A stretch of DNA of 64,000 bases from Streptomyces sp. AC512_CC834 (GCF_019049325.1 NZ_JAGMUO010000039.1:1-64000); one strand, 5' to 3'. Numbered from the stretch's first letter, positions 37,338-46,554 are shown. Numbers and translations: made by a program. Notes: generated by a model from the sequence alone, not told the origin.

Positions 37338-38202
37338 GCTGTCGACGGGCGTGGCGCTGGCCTGCCTGGGGGCGGCCGCGTGGCTGGCGGGCGGGTGGCA
37401 CTCCGGCGTACGGCGGGCGCGACTGGTGCTCGCCGAAGGCCGGACGGGCGGGGCGGTCGGTACCGGGCCGCCCCCGGCCCGCCGGGTGACGGACGAACTG
37501 CGGCGCGTCCGCGGCCGGCTGAGGGCCGAGTGGTGGTCACTTGCCGCCGGGGTGGCGCTGGCGCTCCTGGGCCACTCGGTACTGCCGGTCGTCGCGGGGG
37601 CGGCCGGAGTGCCGGTGCTACGGCGGACGCGGCTGGCCGGTCGGGCGAGGCAGGCCCGGGAGCATCGGCAGGACGCGGTGATCGCGCTGTGCGGGACGCT
37701 CGCCGGCGAGGTGCGGGCGGGGCGTCAGCCGGGCGCGGCGCTGATGTGCGCCGCGCACGACTCCGGGGGACTCGGTGACGCGCAGGCGGCGGTGCTGGCT
37801 GCGGCCCGGTTCGGCGGGGACGTCCCCGGGGCGCTTGCGGCGGCGGCCGGGCAACCCGGCGCCGAGGGACTGCGGGCTCTCGCGGCGTGCTGGCGGGTTG
37901 CGGTCGACCAGGGCGCGGGACTCGCGGCCGGTCTCGACCGGCTGGAGGGCGCACTGCGCGCCGAGCGGGACCAACGTTCCGACCTGCGCGCACAGTTGGC
38001 GGGCGCCCGCGCCACGGCCGTGATACTCGCGGGCCTGCCGGTCCTCGGCCTCCTGCTCGGCGTCGCCCTCGGGTCCGACCCCTTGCACGTGCTGCTGCAC
38101 ACCGGAGCCGGGCTGGGCTGTCTGCTGGCCGGCGGAGTCCTGGAGAGCCTGGGCGTGTGGTGGGTGACGCGGATCGTGCGCGGAGCGGAGGCGGCGTCGT
38201 GA
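37321..38202 (+). CDS. TadB-like type II/IV secretion membrane protein
   Basis: 293 residues from the fourth ATG, 37321; starts at 37303, 37285 and 37267 would add six residues each (MTEVAG units). It has one hydrophobic segment near the start (LSTGVALACLGAAAWLAGG), another around residues ~75-100, and two close to the C-terminus, typical of TadB (T2SSF domain). DLRAQLAGARATAVILAGLP is the characteristic cytoplasmic-to-membrane junction. It forms the inner-membrane platform with TadC. The stop overlaps the tadC start (GTGA). Confidence 0.88.
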   Translation: MTGTGELSTGVALACLGAAAWLAGGWHSGVRRARLVLAEGRTGGAVGTGPPPARRVTDELRRVRGRLRAEWWSLAAGVALALLGHSVLPVVAGAAGVPVLRRTRLAGRARQAREHRQDAVIALCGTLAGEVRAGRQPGAALMCAAHDSGGLGDAQAAVLAAARFGGDVPGALAAAAGQPGAEGLRALAACWRVAVDQGAGLAAGLDRLEGALRAERDQRSDLRAQLAGARATAVILAGLPVLGLLLGVALGSDPLHVLLHTGAGLGCLLAGGVLESLGVWWVTRIVRGAEAAS

Positions 38203-38984
38203 ACGGTGACCTTGTCCACAGGCTGTGGGCGGTGGCGGGGACACTGCTGGCCGCCGGCTGGCTGGTGCGGCGCTTCGGAGCCGCCCGGCGGGAGCGGGCG
38301 GTAAGCAGACGTCTCACCGGACTGCTGACACCCGAGCAGGACCGCCCCGGCCCGCGACGTGCGGAGGTGTTGAGCGCCGCCCGCGGATGGCTGCCACTGG
38401 TGGGTACGGCGGTCGCCGGTTGGGCCGTGATCGGCGGTGTCGCCGGAGTCGTGGTGGGGCTGGCGGGTGCTGCCGCACTGTGGCGTTGGAGCGTCCGACG
38501 CTCGGCCGCCGGTACGTCGGCAGCGGAGACCGCTGCCGCTGAGGCCGCACGTCAACTGCCCTTGGCGGCCGATCTGCTGGCGGCCTGCATCGCGGCGGGC
38601 GCGAGCCCGGTGGCGGCCGCTCGGGCGGTCGGCGATGCCCTGGGCGGGCCGGTCGGACACGCGCTGGGCCGTGGCGCCGCGGAGGTGCGGCTCGGCAGCG
38701 AACCGGACGAGGCCTGGCGCGGGTTGGCCGCGATTCGAGGCGCCGGGCCTCTGGCGCGGCTGCTGGAGCGGGCCGACGTGTCCGGCCTGCCGGCGGCGGG
38801 CCCGGTCGCCCGACTCGCCGCCCAGGCCCGTGCCGACTGGGCACGCACCACGACGACCCGGGCCCGGCGAGCGGCCGTCATGGTCACCGCGCCGGTGGGG
38901 CTGTGCTTTCTGCCCGCGTTCATCGCGGTCGGCGTGCTGCCGGTGGTCATCGGGCTGGCCGGCGGAGTGCTGGGACACGGGTAG
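38199..38984 (+). CDS. TadC-like type II secretion system F-domain protein
   Basis: 261 residues from GTG at 38199, which overlaps the tadB stop; longer in-frame starts lie within tadB. Hydrophobic segments occur near residue 15, at ~65-90 and at the end (PVGLCFLPAFIAVGVLP and VVIGLAGGVLGHG). The T2SSF features QLPLAADLLAACIAAGASP and TTTRARRAAVMVTAPVGL are clear. It pairs with TadB as the pilus platform. Confidence 0.9.
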   Translation: MNGDLVHRLWAVAGTLLAAGWLVRRFGAARRERAVSRRLTGLLTPEQDRPGPRRAEVLSAARGWLPLVGTAVAGWAVIGGVAGVVVGLAGAAALWRWSVRRSAAGTSAAETAAAEAARQLPLAADLLAACIAAGASPVAAARAVGDALGGPVGHALGRGAAEVRLGSEPDEAWRGLAAIRGAGPLARLLERADVSGLPAAGPVARLAAQARADWARTTTTRARRAAVMVTAPVGLCFLPAFIAVGVLPVVIGLAGGVLGHG

Positions 38985-39120
38985 GTGACGGCTGACGGAT
39001 CGGGGACGACGTACCGGCGCGGAGCCGGCGACTGAGTGGCCTACGGACGACTGGCCGACCGGACGACCGGACGACCGGACGACCAAGTGAGCAACAGGAT
39101 CGAGCCTTACGGGGGTTGCG

Positions 39121-39348
39121 ATGTATCAGGTGGTACGGGCACGGCTGCGTGCCCTGGTGGGCGGAGTACGGACGGCGCTGCTGCGGCAGGTTGTGCGGCG
39201 GGACGCTGGAATGGTCACTTCCGAGTACGCGATGGGGATCGTCGCGGCGGTGGCCTTCGCCGTGGTCCTCTACAAAGTCGTGACGAGCGGCACGGTCAGC
39301 GCGGAGTTGCAGGGCATCGTGAAGCGGGCACTCGATGCGGAAATGTGA
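39121..39348 (+). CDS. Flp-type pilin-like protein (DUF4244)
   Basis: 75 residues. The segment DAGMVTSEYAMGIVAAVAF has the Flp prepilin layout: a glycine before the cut, Glu at +5, Tyr at +6, then a hydrophobic helix. It is therefore likely a pilus subunit processed by a prepilin peptidase, though no such gene lies in this window. 136 bp separate it from tadC. Its stop codon lies within the next gene's start region (genes overlap by 14 bp). Confidence 0.9.
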   Translation: MYQVVRARLRALVGGVRTALLRQVVRRDAGMVTSEYAMGIVAAVAFAVVLYKVVTSGTVSAELQGIVKRALDAEM

Positions 39349-39736
39349 GCGGGCGGCGACCGCGCGGGCCCGCGGTGCCCGCGGACGCCACTCGGACAGA
39401 GGATTCGTGACGGCGGAGACGGCCGTGGTGCTTCCGGTGCTGGTGGTCTTCGCTATGGCGCTGGTGTGGGGACTGCTCGTGGTGGCCGCTCAGATCCAGT
39501 GCGTGGACGCGGCCCGGACGGGCGCCCGCGCGGCGGCGCGTCAGGATTCGGCCGACGCGGTCGTAAAGGTTGCCCGTGAGGCGGCACCGCGCGGGGCGCG
39601 GGTCACCCTCAGCCGCGAGGCGGACCTGGTCCGCGTGGTCGTGGTGGCCGACCCACCGGCTCTGCACGGGCTGCCCTTCGAGGTACGGGAAGAGGCCGTG
39701 GCATCGGTCGAGCAGACGGTGGGGGCGGAGCCGTGA
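39335..39736 (+). CDS. TadE-like pseudopilin
   Basis: 133 residues. DRGFVTAETAVVLPVLVV is the TadE motif (Gly before the cut, Glu at +5), followed by one membrane helix and a soluble domain with CVDAARTGARAAARQDSAD. TadE proteins are minor pilins of the Flp system. The start overlaps the pilin gene; the start of the next gene overlaps its stop (GTGA). Confidence 0.9.
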   Translation: MRKCERAATARARGARGRHSDRGFVTAETAVVLPVLVVFAMALVWGLLVVAAQIQCVDAARTGARAAARQDSADAVVKVAREAAPRGARVTLSREADLVRVVVVADPPALHGLPFEVREEAVASVEQTVGAEP

Positions 39737-40221
39737 GGGGCGGCGCGACGCTCAGGTCGGTAACCGACCGGAGCCCCGGCCCCCGCACAGACACCGGCAC
39801 CGGGGATGGCCGTCGCCATGCCTTCGCCTCCGACCGGGGGTCGGCCACCGTGTGGAGCGTTGCCGCCATCGCCGTTCTGTGTCTGGTGTTCGGCATCGTG
39901 CTGGCCCTGGGGCAGGCGGTCGTCGCCCGGCATCGCGCGGCCGGCGGCGCCGATCTGGCGGCGCTCGCGGCGGCGGACCGCTGGGCACAGGGCGGCACGG
40001 CGGCCTGCGCCGGGGCTGAGCGTGTCGCGCGGGCCCAGGGCGCACGATTGGTGCGGTGCGTGCTCACCGGGCAGGTCTCGGACGTGACGGCGGCCTCGGG
40101 AAGGGGGCCGTTCGCGGCGGAGGTCCGGGCGAGGGCGGGTCCGGCAACGGAGGCACCGGGGGCCGTGAGTCCGGACCCGGGCGCCCCGGCGACTGCGGAC
40201 CCGGCGACAGGCGTCCCGTGA
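39733..40221 (+). CDS. TadG-like/Rv3654c-like membrane protein
   Basis: 162 residues from GTG at 39733. DRGSATVWSVAAIAVLCLV gives one membrane helix with the TadE/G-like opening, then RAAGGADLAALAAADRWAQG, the diagnostic helicase-associated (Rv3654c-type) segment, and a Cys pair (CAGAERVARAQGARLVRC). The C-terminus is Pro/Ala-rich. Last gene of the tad operon, matching Rv3654c in gene order. Function: likely minor pilus component. Confidence 0.87.
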   Translation: MRGGATLRSVTDRSPGPRTDTGTGDGRRHAFASDRGSATVWSVAAIAVLCLVFGIVLALGQAVVARHRAAGGADLAALAAADRWAQGGTAACAGAERVARAQGARLVRCVLTGQVSDVTAASGRGPFAAEVRARAGPATEAPGAVSPDPGAPATADPATGVP

Positions 40222-40411
40222 CGGCGGGTCCGGCAGCCGTCGGCCCGGTGTCAGGCGCTCGACCGGCCGGACCGGGCAGACCCGGCGGCCCGGCCCGGCC
40301 CCGCCTACACCACCTCTGCCACATCCGCTGCCCCTGCCACTTCCGCCGTCCCTGCCGCCTCTGCCGCTCCCCGGTTTCCGGCGCCTCCCCCACCTCTTCC
40401 GCCTACCCTGC

Positions 40412-42868
40412 CTACCCCGCCTCCGCGGCTCCCCGCAGCAGCACCGTGAGCAGCCGTACCGCCCCCCGCTTGTGCAGTGGCTCGTTGCCGTTGCCGCACT
40501 TGGGGGACTGGATGCAGGACGGGCAGCCGGCGTCGCACTCGCAGGAGGCGATGGCCTCCCGGGTCGCGGTGAGCCATTCGCGAGCCGTGTGGAAGGCGCG
40601 CTCGGCGAAGCCCGCGCCGCCGGGGTGGCCGTCGTACACGAAGACCGTCGGCAGCAGCGTGTCCGGGTGCAGGGGCACCGACACGCCGCCGATGTCCCAG
40701 CGGTCGCAGGTCGCGAACAGGGGCAGCATGCCGATCGAGGCGTGCTCGGCGGCGTGCAGGGCCCCGCCGAGGATCTCCGGGTTGATCCGGGCCGCGTCCA
40801 GTTGGTCCTCGGTGACCGTCCACCACACCGCACGCGTCCGCAGCGTCCGGGGAGGGAGGTCGAGCTTCGACTCGCCCAGGACTTCGCCGGTGATCAGGCG
40901 CCGGCGCAGGAAGGAGACCACTTGGTTGGTGACCTCGACGGAGCCGTAACACAGGCGTCCGTCGCCCCAGGGGACCTCGATGTCCGTCTCCAGGACCGAG
41001 ATCGCCGTCGTGTCGCGAGCCACCGTCGAGTAGGCGGGGGTGGCCTGCTCGACCAGCGCGACGGAGTCCTCCAGGTCGAGGGAGCGGACGAGGTAGGTGC
41101 GTCCCTGGTGGAGGTGCACGGCGCCCTCGTGGACGCTCGTGTGGGCGGCGCCGGCGTCCACCGTGCCCAGCAGCCGCCCCGTACCGGTCTCGACGACCTG
41201 GACCGGACGTCCGCCCTCCCCGCGGATGTCCGTGAGGTCGGCGGCCCGCTCACGGCGCGTCCAGTGCCAGGCCCGGGTCCGCCGGCGCAGCAGCTTCGCC
41301 GCCTCCAGTTGGGGCAGCAGTTCCTCGCAGGCGGGGCCGAAGAGCTTCAGGTCCTCCTCGGTCAGGGGCAGCTCGGCCGCCGCGGCGCACAGGTGCGGGG
41401 CGAGGACGTACGGGTTGTCGGGGTCGAGGACCGTGGACTCCACCGGCTGGTCGAACAGCGCCTCCGGGTGGTGGACGAGGAAGGTGTCCAGTGGGTCGTC
41501 ACGGGCGACCAGTACGGCCAGCGCCCCCTGCCCGGAGCGCCCCGCCCGGCCCGCCTGCTGCCACAGGGACGCCCGGGTGCCCGGATACCCGGCGATCACG
41601 ACGGCGTCCAGGCCGGAGATGTCGAGGCCGAGCTCGAGGGCGTTGGTCGCCGCGAGGCCGAGGAGTTCGCCGGAGTGCAGGGCGCGTTCCAGGGCGCGGC
41701 GCTCCTCGGGGAGGTAGCCGCCACGGTACGCCGCCACGCGCCGGACCAGGGAACGGTCGACCTCGGCCAGGCGTTCCTGGGCGATCACCGAGATCAGTTC
41801 CGCGCCACGCCGGGAGCGAACGAAGGTGATCGATCGCATGCCCTGCACGGTGAGGTCGGTGAGCAGGTCGGCCGCCTCGGCGGTGGCCGTACGGCGGACC
41901 GGTGCGCCCTTCTCGCCCTCCAGTTCGGTCAGGGGCGGCTCCCAGAGGGCGAACACCAGTTCACCGCGGGGTGACGCGTCGTCGGCGACCTCGACCACCG
42001 GCACTCCGGTGAGCCTGCGGGCCGCCACCGAGGGCTCGGCGGCGGTGGCGGAGGCGAGCAGAAACACGGGCGACGCGCCGTAGCGGGCACACAGTCTGCG
42101 CAGTCTGCGCAGCACCTGGGCGACGTGGGAGCCGAAGACGCCGCGGTAGGTGTGGCATTCGTCGATGACGACGTACTTCAGCGACTTCAGGAAGGAGGAC
42201 CAGCGGGAGTGGGAGGGCAGGATGCCGCGGTGCAGCATGTCCGGGTTGGTCAGGACGTAGGTGCCGTACTGGCGGATCCACTCGCGTTCCTCGAACGGTG
42301 TGTCGCCGTCGTACACCGCGGTCCGCACGGAGGTGCCGAGAGGTTGTGAAAGTTCCTTCACGGAACGGCACTGGTCGGCGGCGAGCGCCTTGGTCGGAGC
42401 GAGGTAGAGGGCGGTGGCGCCACGCCCGTTCGGGGCCTCGGAACCGTCCAGGAGCGTCGACAGCACCGGCACCAGGTAGGCCAGCGACTTGCCGGACGCG
42501 GTGCCCGTGGCGACGACCACCGAGTCGCCGTCCAGGGCGTGCTCGGCCGCGCGCGCCTGGTGGGCCCAGGGGTGTTCGATGCCCGCGGCCTGCACCGCGG
42601 CGACGATCTCCGGCCGAATCCGGTCCGGCCAGACGGCATGACGGCCCGCACGCGGGGGCAAGTGCTCCGTATGAGTGATGCGCGCAGCCCGGCTCGGTCC
42701 CGCGGCGAGCCGGTCCAGGAGCATGCCCGGTTCCGGCCGGGAGCCGGGCTCCGCCGGGGGAAGATCGGGTCGGTGATTCTTGGCCATCGGCACCGAGTCT
42801 GTCACTGGCGTGACGGACAATGGGACCAAGGCGTCGTGCACGCCTGCCGGTAAGTGATTGAATGCCAT
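40412..42868 (-). CDS. MrfA/YprA-type DEAD-box helicase
   Basis: 818 residues. Helicase motifs: ATGTASGKSLAYLVP (I), VVIDECHTYRG (II, DECH), ASATAAEP (III), ATNALELGLDISGLD (V) and QQAGRAGRSGQG (VI). The C-terminal MZB region has CECDAGCPSCIQSPKCG, a four-cysteine cluster. MrfA in Bacillus acts in mitomycin C repair; Rv3649 is the counterpart here. It is a 3'-5' DNA helicase by family knowledge. ATG 42868 (MAFNHLPAG) is chosen; MAKNHRPD further in is an alternative. Divergent from bldG. The 190-bp gap after its stop holds only low-complexity C-rich sequence. Confidence 0.94.
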   Translation of the reverse strand: MAFNHLPAGVHDALVPLSVTPVTDSVPMAKNHRPDLPPAEPGSRPEPGMLLDRLAAGPSRAARITHTEHLPPRAGRHAVWPDRIRPEIVAAVQAAGIEHPWAHQARAAEHALDGDSVVVATGTASGKSLAYLVPVLSTLLDGSEAPNGRGATALYLAPTKALAADQCRSVKELSQPLGTSVRTAVYDGDTPFEEREWIRQYGTYVLTNPDMLHRGILPSHSRWSSFLKSLKYVVIDECHTYRGVFGSHVAQVLRRLRRLCARYGASPVFLLASATAAEPSVAARRLTGVPVVEVADDASPRGELVFALWEPPLTELEGEKGAPVRRTATAEAADLLTDLTVQGMRSITFVRSRRGAELISVIAQERLAEVDRSLVRRVAAYRGGYLPEERRALERALHSGELLGLAATNALELGLDISGLDAVVIAGYPGTRASLWQQAGRAGRSGQGALAVLVARDDPLDTFLVHHPEALFDQPVESTVLDPDNPYVLAPHLCAAAAELPLTEEDLKLFGPACEELLPQLEAAKLLRRRTRAWHWTRRERAADLTDIRGEGGRPVQVVETGTGRLLGTVDAGAAHTSVHEGAVHLHQGRTYLVRSLDLEDSVALVEQATPAYSTVARDTTAISVLETDIEVPWGDGRLCYGSVEVTNQVVSFLRRRLITGEVLGESKLDLPPRTLRTRAVWWTVTEDQLDAARINPEILGGALHAAEHASIGMLPLFATCDRWDIGGVSVPLHPDTLLPTVFVYDGHPGGAGFAERAFHTAREWLTATREAIASCECDAGCPSCIQSPKCGNGNEPLHKRGAVRLLTVLLRGAAEAG

Positions 42869-42950
42869 CGCGGCTGGCGAACCGTCCTGGGGGCTTCAAG
42901 CCGAGGTGTCCCGAAGGGCGACCGCTCGATAGCAAGGTGCTGGAGGATCC

Positions 42951-43292
42951 GTGGACCTGTCCCTGTCGACCCGTACCGTCGGCGATCGTACGGTCGTCGA
43001 GGTCGGTGGCGAAATTGACGTATATACCGCGCCCAAGCTGCGTGAGCAGCTGGTCGAGCTCGTGAACGACGGGAGTTTCCACCTCGTCGTCGACATGGAG
43101 GGCGTGGACTTCCTCGACTCCACAGGGCTCGGCGTGCTGGTCGGCGGACTGAAGCGGGTGCGTGCCCATGAGGGCTCGCTGCGCCTGGTCTGCAACCAGG
43201 AGCGCATTCTCAAGATCTTCCGTATCACCGGCCTCACCAAGGTGTTCCCCATTCACACCTCGGTCGAGGAAGCGGTGGCGGCCACCGACTGA
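42951..43292 (+). CDS. bldG: BldG, anti-sigma factor antagonist
   Basis: 113 residues from GTG at 42951 with GGAGG 5 bp before. The STAS fold is complete: [20 protein letters not shown], and [16 protein letters not shown] with the phosphorylatable Ser in DSTG. In S. coelicolor BldG is required for aerial hyphae and antibiotics, and its phosphorylation state controls anti-sigma partners such as SCO3548. It is followed 107 bp later by the cognate-looking kinase gene. Confidence 0.97.
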
Positions 43293-43399
43293 CGACCGGT
43301 TCCGGGCCCCTGAGGCCCGGGACAGCAACAGAACGAGGGGGGTCCGGGCTGTCGGCGGCCCGGACTCTCGAAAGCACGCCCGTAGTCCGAGGGGGATGC

Positions 43400-43831
43400 A
43401 TGGCCACCGTCGAACTCCGCTTCAGCGCGCTGCCCGAGCACGTCCGCACCGCCCGTCTGGTGGCGGCTGCGGTGGCACGCAGGGCCGGAGTGGACGAGGC
43501 CGTCCTCGACGAGGTCAGGCTCGCCGTCGGCGAGGCCTGCACCCGGGCTGTGGGCCTGCATCAGCACGTCGGCATCACGGCGCCGGTCACGGTGTCGCTG
43601 ATCGAGGAGGAGAAGCAGTTCTCCATCGAGGTCGGTGACGAGGCGCCGCACGCGGTCCCCGGGGTCAAGGCCTCGGGCGACCGTGCCGAAGATCTGGAGG
43701 TGGAGGAGGACCAGATGGGCCTCGCGGTCATCAGCGGGCTCGTCGACGACGTGGAGGTCACGGCCGGTGAGGGCGGCGGACTGATCCGCATGACCTGGCC
43801 GACCGCTCCGGCGGTGCTGCCGCCGGTCTGA
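43400..43831 (+). CDS. RsbW/SpoIIAB-like anti-sigma factor kinase
   Basis: 143 residues from ATG at 43400 with GGGGGA upstream. A GHKL ATPase fold: LDEVRLAVGEACTRAVGLHQ is the N box, and EDQMGLAVISGLVDDVEV with GGGLIRMTW form the G1/G2 region. In most members the N box reads EACxNA, with Asn coordinating Mg2+; here it is Arg (EACTRA), and the later glycine boxes are also eroded, so its kinase activity may be low or altered. It is the gene next to bldG in Streptomyces (SCO3548), where it binds BldG. Confidence 0.92.
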   Translation: MATVELRFSALPEHVRTARLVAAAVARRAGVDEAVLDEVRLAVGEACTRAVGLHQHVGITAPVTVSLIEEEKQFSIEVGDEAPHAVPGVKASGDRAEDLEVEEDQMGLAVISGLVDDVEVTAGEGGGLIRMTWPTAPAVLPPV

Positions 43832-43867
43832 CAGCCGCGTCACCTGCGTCACCCGCTTCAACGCATC

Positions 43868-43899
43868 ACCGCTTCACCGCTTCACCGCTTCACCGCTTC
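43868..43899. repeat. 8-bp tandem repeat ACCGCTTC, four perfect copies
   Basis: Four perfect copies immediately before the terminator stem, after the anti-sigma gene. Confidence 0.88.
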
Positions 43900-43903
43900 A
43901 CCC

Positions 43904-43930
43904 GAAGGGCCCTACCTCGTAGGGCCCTTC
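43904..43930 (+). terminator. Terminator of the bldG operon
   Basis: GAAGGGCCCTAC and its complement form a 12-bp stem with loop CTC, 73 bp after the anti-sigma stop. Confidence 0.85.
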
Positions 43931-43993
43931 GCCATGTGCGGAAGGTGAGGGCCGCGCATACAGTGAGAAAATCGCGAAAAGGATCACGCTATT

Positions 43994-44010
43994 AATGCCG
44001 GAAGGGCATT
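43994..44010. promoter_or_regulatory. Small inverted repeat upstream of hppA
   Basis: AATGCC and GGCATT are separated by 5 nt within an AT-rich stretch (~43965-44100) that contrasts with the GC-rich genes. It may be an operator or a leader hairpin. The nearest hexamers are TTGACA (44033-44038) and TACAAT (44085-44090), which are not spaced as one promoter; TACAAT alone is a fair -10. Confidence 0.35.
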
Positions 44011-44133
44011 ACTACTCCTGGTCCCCTTGCGGTTGACAGGTCAATTCCTTTTGTCGTGCACTGTTTTGATCAGCTTCCGGTACCTACAATCCCGTCCACA
44101 TCTTGAGCTCAGCCCAAGCGTCAAGGAGGACGA

Positions 44134-46554
44134 ATGGCGGAGCTTTCCACCCCTCATCAGTTGGGCCCCCACCAGTTGGGCGATCCCTCGACCGTCGCAG
44201 CCGCCGTGCTGACCGACTCGAACCGCGCCCTGGTCGCGGTCATCGCGGTCGTCGCGCTGGCCGCGCTGGTGCTCGCGGGAGTCCTGGTACGCCAGGTGCT
44301 CGCGGCGGGCGAGGGAACCGACAGCATGAAGAAGATCGCGGCGGCCGTACAGGAAGGCGCGAACGCCTATCTGGCCCGGCAGCTTCGCACGCTCGGCGTA
44401 TTCGCCGTCGTCGTGTTCTTTCTGCTCATGCTGCTGCCCGCGGACGACTGGAATCAACGTGCCGGACGTTCGATCTTCTTCCTGATCGGCGCGGCGTTCT
44501 CGGCGGCCACCGGCTATATCGGCATGTGGCTGGCCGTACGCAGCAACGTGCGCGTCGCCGCGGCGGCGCGGGAAGCGACACCGGCCCCCGGCGAACCGGA
44601 AAAGGATCTCACTCTCGTCTCGCACAAAGCGACGAAGATCGCGTTTCGTACGGGCGGCGTGGTCGGCATGTTCACGGTGGGGCTCGGCCTGCTGGGCGCC
44701 TGCTGCGTGGTGCTGGTCTACGCGGCCGACGCGCCGAAGGTCCTGGAGGGCTTCGGTCTCGGTGCCGCGCTGATCGCGATGTTCATGCGGGTCGGCGGCG
44801 GCATCTTCACCAAGGCCGCCGACGTCGGCGCCGACCTGGTCGGCAAGGTCGAGCAGGGCATTCCGGAGGACGATCCGCGCAATGCCGCGACCATCGCCGA
44901 CAACGTGGGCGACAACGTCGGCGACTGCGCGGGCATGGCCGCGGACCTCTTCGAGTCGTACGCCGTCACCCTGGTGGCGGCGCTGATCCTCGGCAAAGTG
45001 GCCTTCGGCGATGCCGGACTGGCGTTCCCCCTGCTGGTCCCGGCCATCGGCGTGCTCACCGCCATGATCGGCATCTTCGCGGTGGCGCCGAGGCGGTCCG
45101 ACCGCAGCGGCATGAGCGCGATCAACCGGGGATTCTTCATCTCCGCGGTGATCTCGCTGGTGCTGGTGGCGGTGGCCGTCTTCGTCTACCTGCCCGGGAA
45201 GTACTCGGAGCTGGACGGCGTCACCGACGCGGCGATCGCCGGCCGGGAGGGCGACCCGCGCGTCCTCGCGCTCGTCGCGGTGGCGATCGGCATCGTGCTC
45301 GCCGCCCTGATCCAGCAGCTCACCGGCTACTTCACGGAGACCACCCGGCGCCCCGTCAAGGACATCGGCAAGACCTCGCTCACGGGTCCCGCCACCGTCG
45401 TGCTCGCCGGAATCTCGCTCGGTCTCGAATCCGCCGTCTACACCGCTCTGTTGATCGGACTCGGCGTCTACGGGGCCTTCCTGCTCGGCGGTACGTCGAT
45501 CATGCTGGCGCTGTTCGCGGTGGCGCTGGCCGGCACCGGCCTGCTCACCACGGTGGGCGTCATCGTCGCGATGGACACCTTCGGGCCGGTCTCCGACAAC
45601 GCGCAGGGCATCGCCGAGATGTCCGGCGACGTCGAGGGCGCCGGCGCCCAGGTGCTCACCGACCTGGACGCGGTCGGCAACACCACCAAGGCCATCACCA
45701 AGGGCATCGCCATCGCCACCGCCGTCCTCGCGGCGGCGGCCCTGTTCGGGTCGTACCGCGACGCCATCACCACCGGCGCGGCGGACGTGGGCGAGAAACT
45801 CAGCGGCGAGGGCGCGCCGATGAGCCTGATGATGGACATCTCGCAGCCCAACAACCTCGTCGGGCTCATCGCCGGCGCGGCGGTCGTCTTCCTCTTCTCG
45901 GGGCTGGCGATCAACGCGGTGTCGCGGTCGGCGGGCGCCGTGGTCTTCGAGGTGCGGCGGCAGTTCCGGGAGAAACCCGGGATCATGGACTACAGCGAGA
46001 AACCCGAGTACGGCAAGGTCGTCGACATCTGTACGAGGGACGCCCTGCGGGAACTCGCCACGCCCGGGCTGCTCGCCGTGCTGGCACCCATCTTCATCGG
46101 GTTCACGCTCGGCGTGGGCGCGCTCGGCGCGTTCCTGGCGGGCGCGATCGGCGCGGGCACGCTGATGGCGGTGTTCCTCGCCAACTCCGGTGGCGCCTGG
46201 GACAATGCCAAGAAACTCGTCGAGGACGGCCACCACGGCGGCAAGGGCAGTGAGGCCCACGCCGCGACCGTCATCGGCGACACCGTCGGCGACCCCTTCA
46301 AGGACACCGCCGGACCGGCGATCAACCCGCTGCTGAAGGTCATGAACCTGGTGGCGCTGCTCATCGCGCCTGCGGTCATCAAGTTCTCCTACGGCCCCGA
46401 CAAGAGCATCGGCGTACGGGTGCTGATCGCCGTCGTCGCGTTCGTCGTCATCGCTGCGGCGGTCTACGTGTCCAAGCGGCGCGGCATCGCCATGGGTGAC
46501 GAAGACAACTCCGACCAGGAACCCAAGTCGGCCGATCCGGCGGTGGTTTCGTAG
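44134..46554 (+). CDS. hppA: HppA, membrane H+-translocating pyrophosphatase
   Basis: 806 residues, ~16 membrane segments. Substrate motifs: DVGADLVGKVEQGIPEDDPRN (shown in part), IADNVGDNVGDCAGMAADLF and DNAKKLVEDG with GDTVGDPFKDTAGPAINPL. The sequence GNTTKAITKG carries Lys where K+-dependent enzymes have Ala, so this is of the K+-independent, proton-pumping class. It hydrolyses pyrophosphate and moves H+ out across the membrane. The extra ~30 N-terminal residues and charged C-terminus are typical for Streptomyces. A hairpin terminator follows. Confidence 0.97.
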   Translation: MAELSTPHQLGPHQLGDPSTVAAAVLTDSNRALVAVIAVVALAALVLAGVLVRQVLAAGEGTDSMKKIAAAVQEGANAYLARQLRTLGVFAVVVFFLLMLLPADDWNQRAGRSIFFLIGAAFSAATGYIGMWLAVRSNVRVAAAAREATPAPGEPEKDLTLVSHKATKIAFRTGGVVGMFTVGLGLLGACCVVLVYAADAPKVLEGFGLGAALIAMFMRVGGGIFTKAADVGADLVGKVEQGIPEDDPRNAATIADNVGDNVGDCAGMAADLFESYAVTLVAALILGKVAFGDAGLAFPLLVPAIGVLTAMIGIFAVAPRRSDRSGMSAINRGFFISAVISLVLVAVAVFVYLPGKYSELDGVTDAAIAGREGDPRVLALVAVAIGIVLAALIQQLTGYFTETTRRPVKDIGKTSLTGPATVVLAGISLGLESAVYTALLIGLGVYGAFLLGGTSIMLALFAVALAGTGLLTTVGVIVAMDTFGPVSDNAQGIAEMSGDVEGAGAQVLTDLDAVGNTTKAITKGIAIATAVLAAAALFGSYRDAITTGAADVGEKLSGEGAPMSLMMDISQPNNLVGLIAGAAVVFLFSGLAINAVSRSAGAVVFEVRRQFREKPGIMDYSEKPEYGKVVDICTRDALRELATPGLLAVLAPIFIGFTLGVGALGAFLAGAIGAGTLMAVFLANSGGAWDNAKKLVEDGHHGGKGSEAHAATVIGDTVGDPFKDTAGPAINPLLKVMNLVALLIAPAVIKFSYGPDKSIGVRVLIAVVAFVVIAAAVYVSKRRGIAMGDEDNSDQEPKSADPAVVS

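Noticed and set aside
44033..44090. TTGACA (44033) and TACAAT (44085) as a standard sigma-70-type promoter for hppA.
   Set aside because: They are about 46 bp apart, far beyond the usual 16-19 bp.
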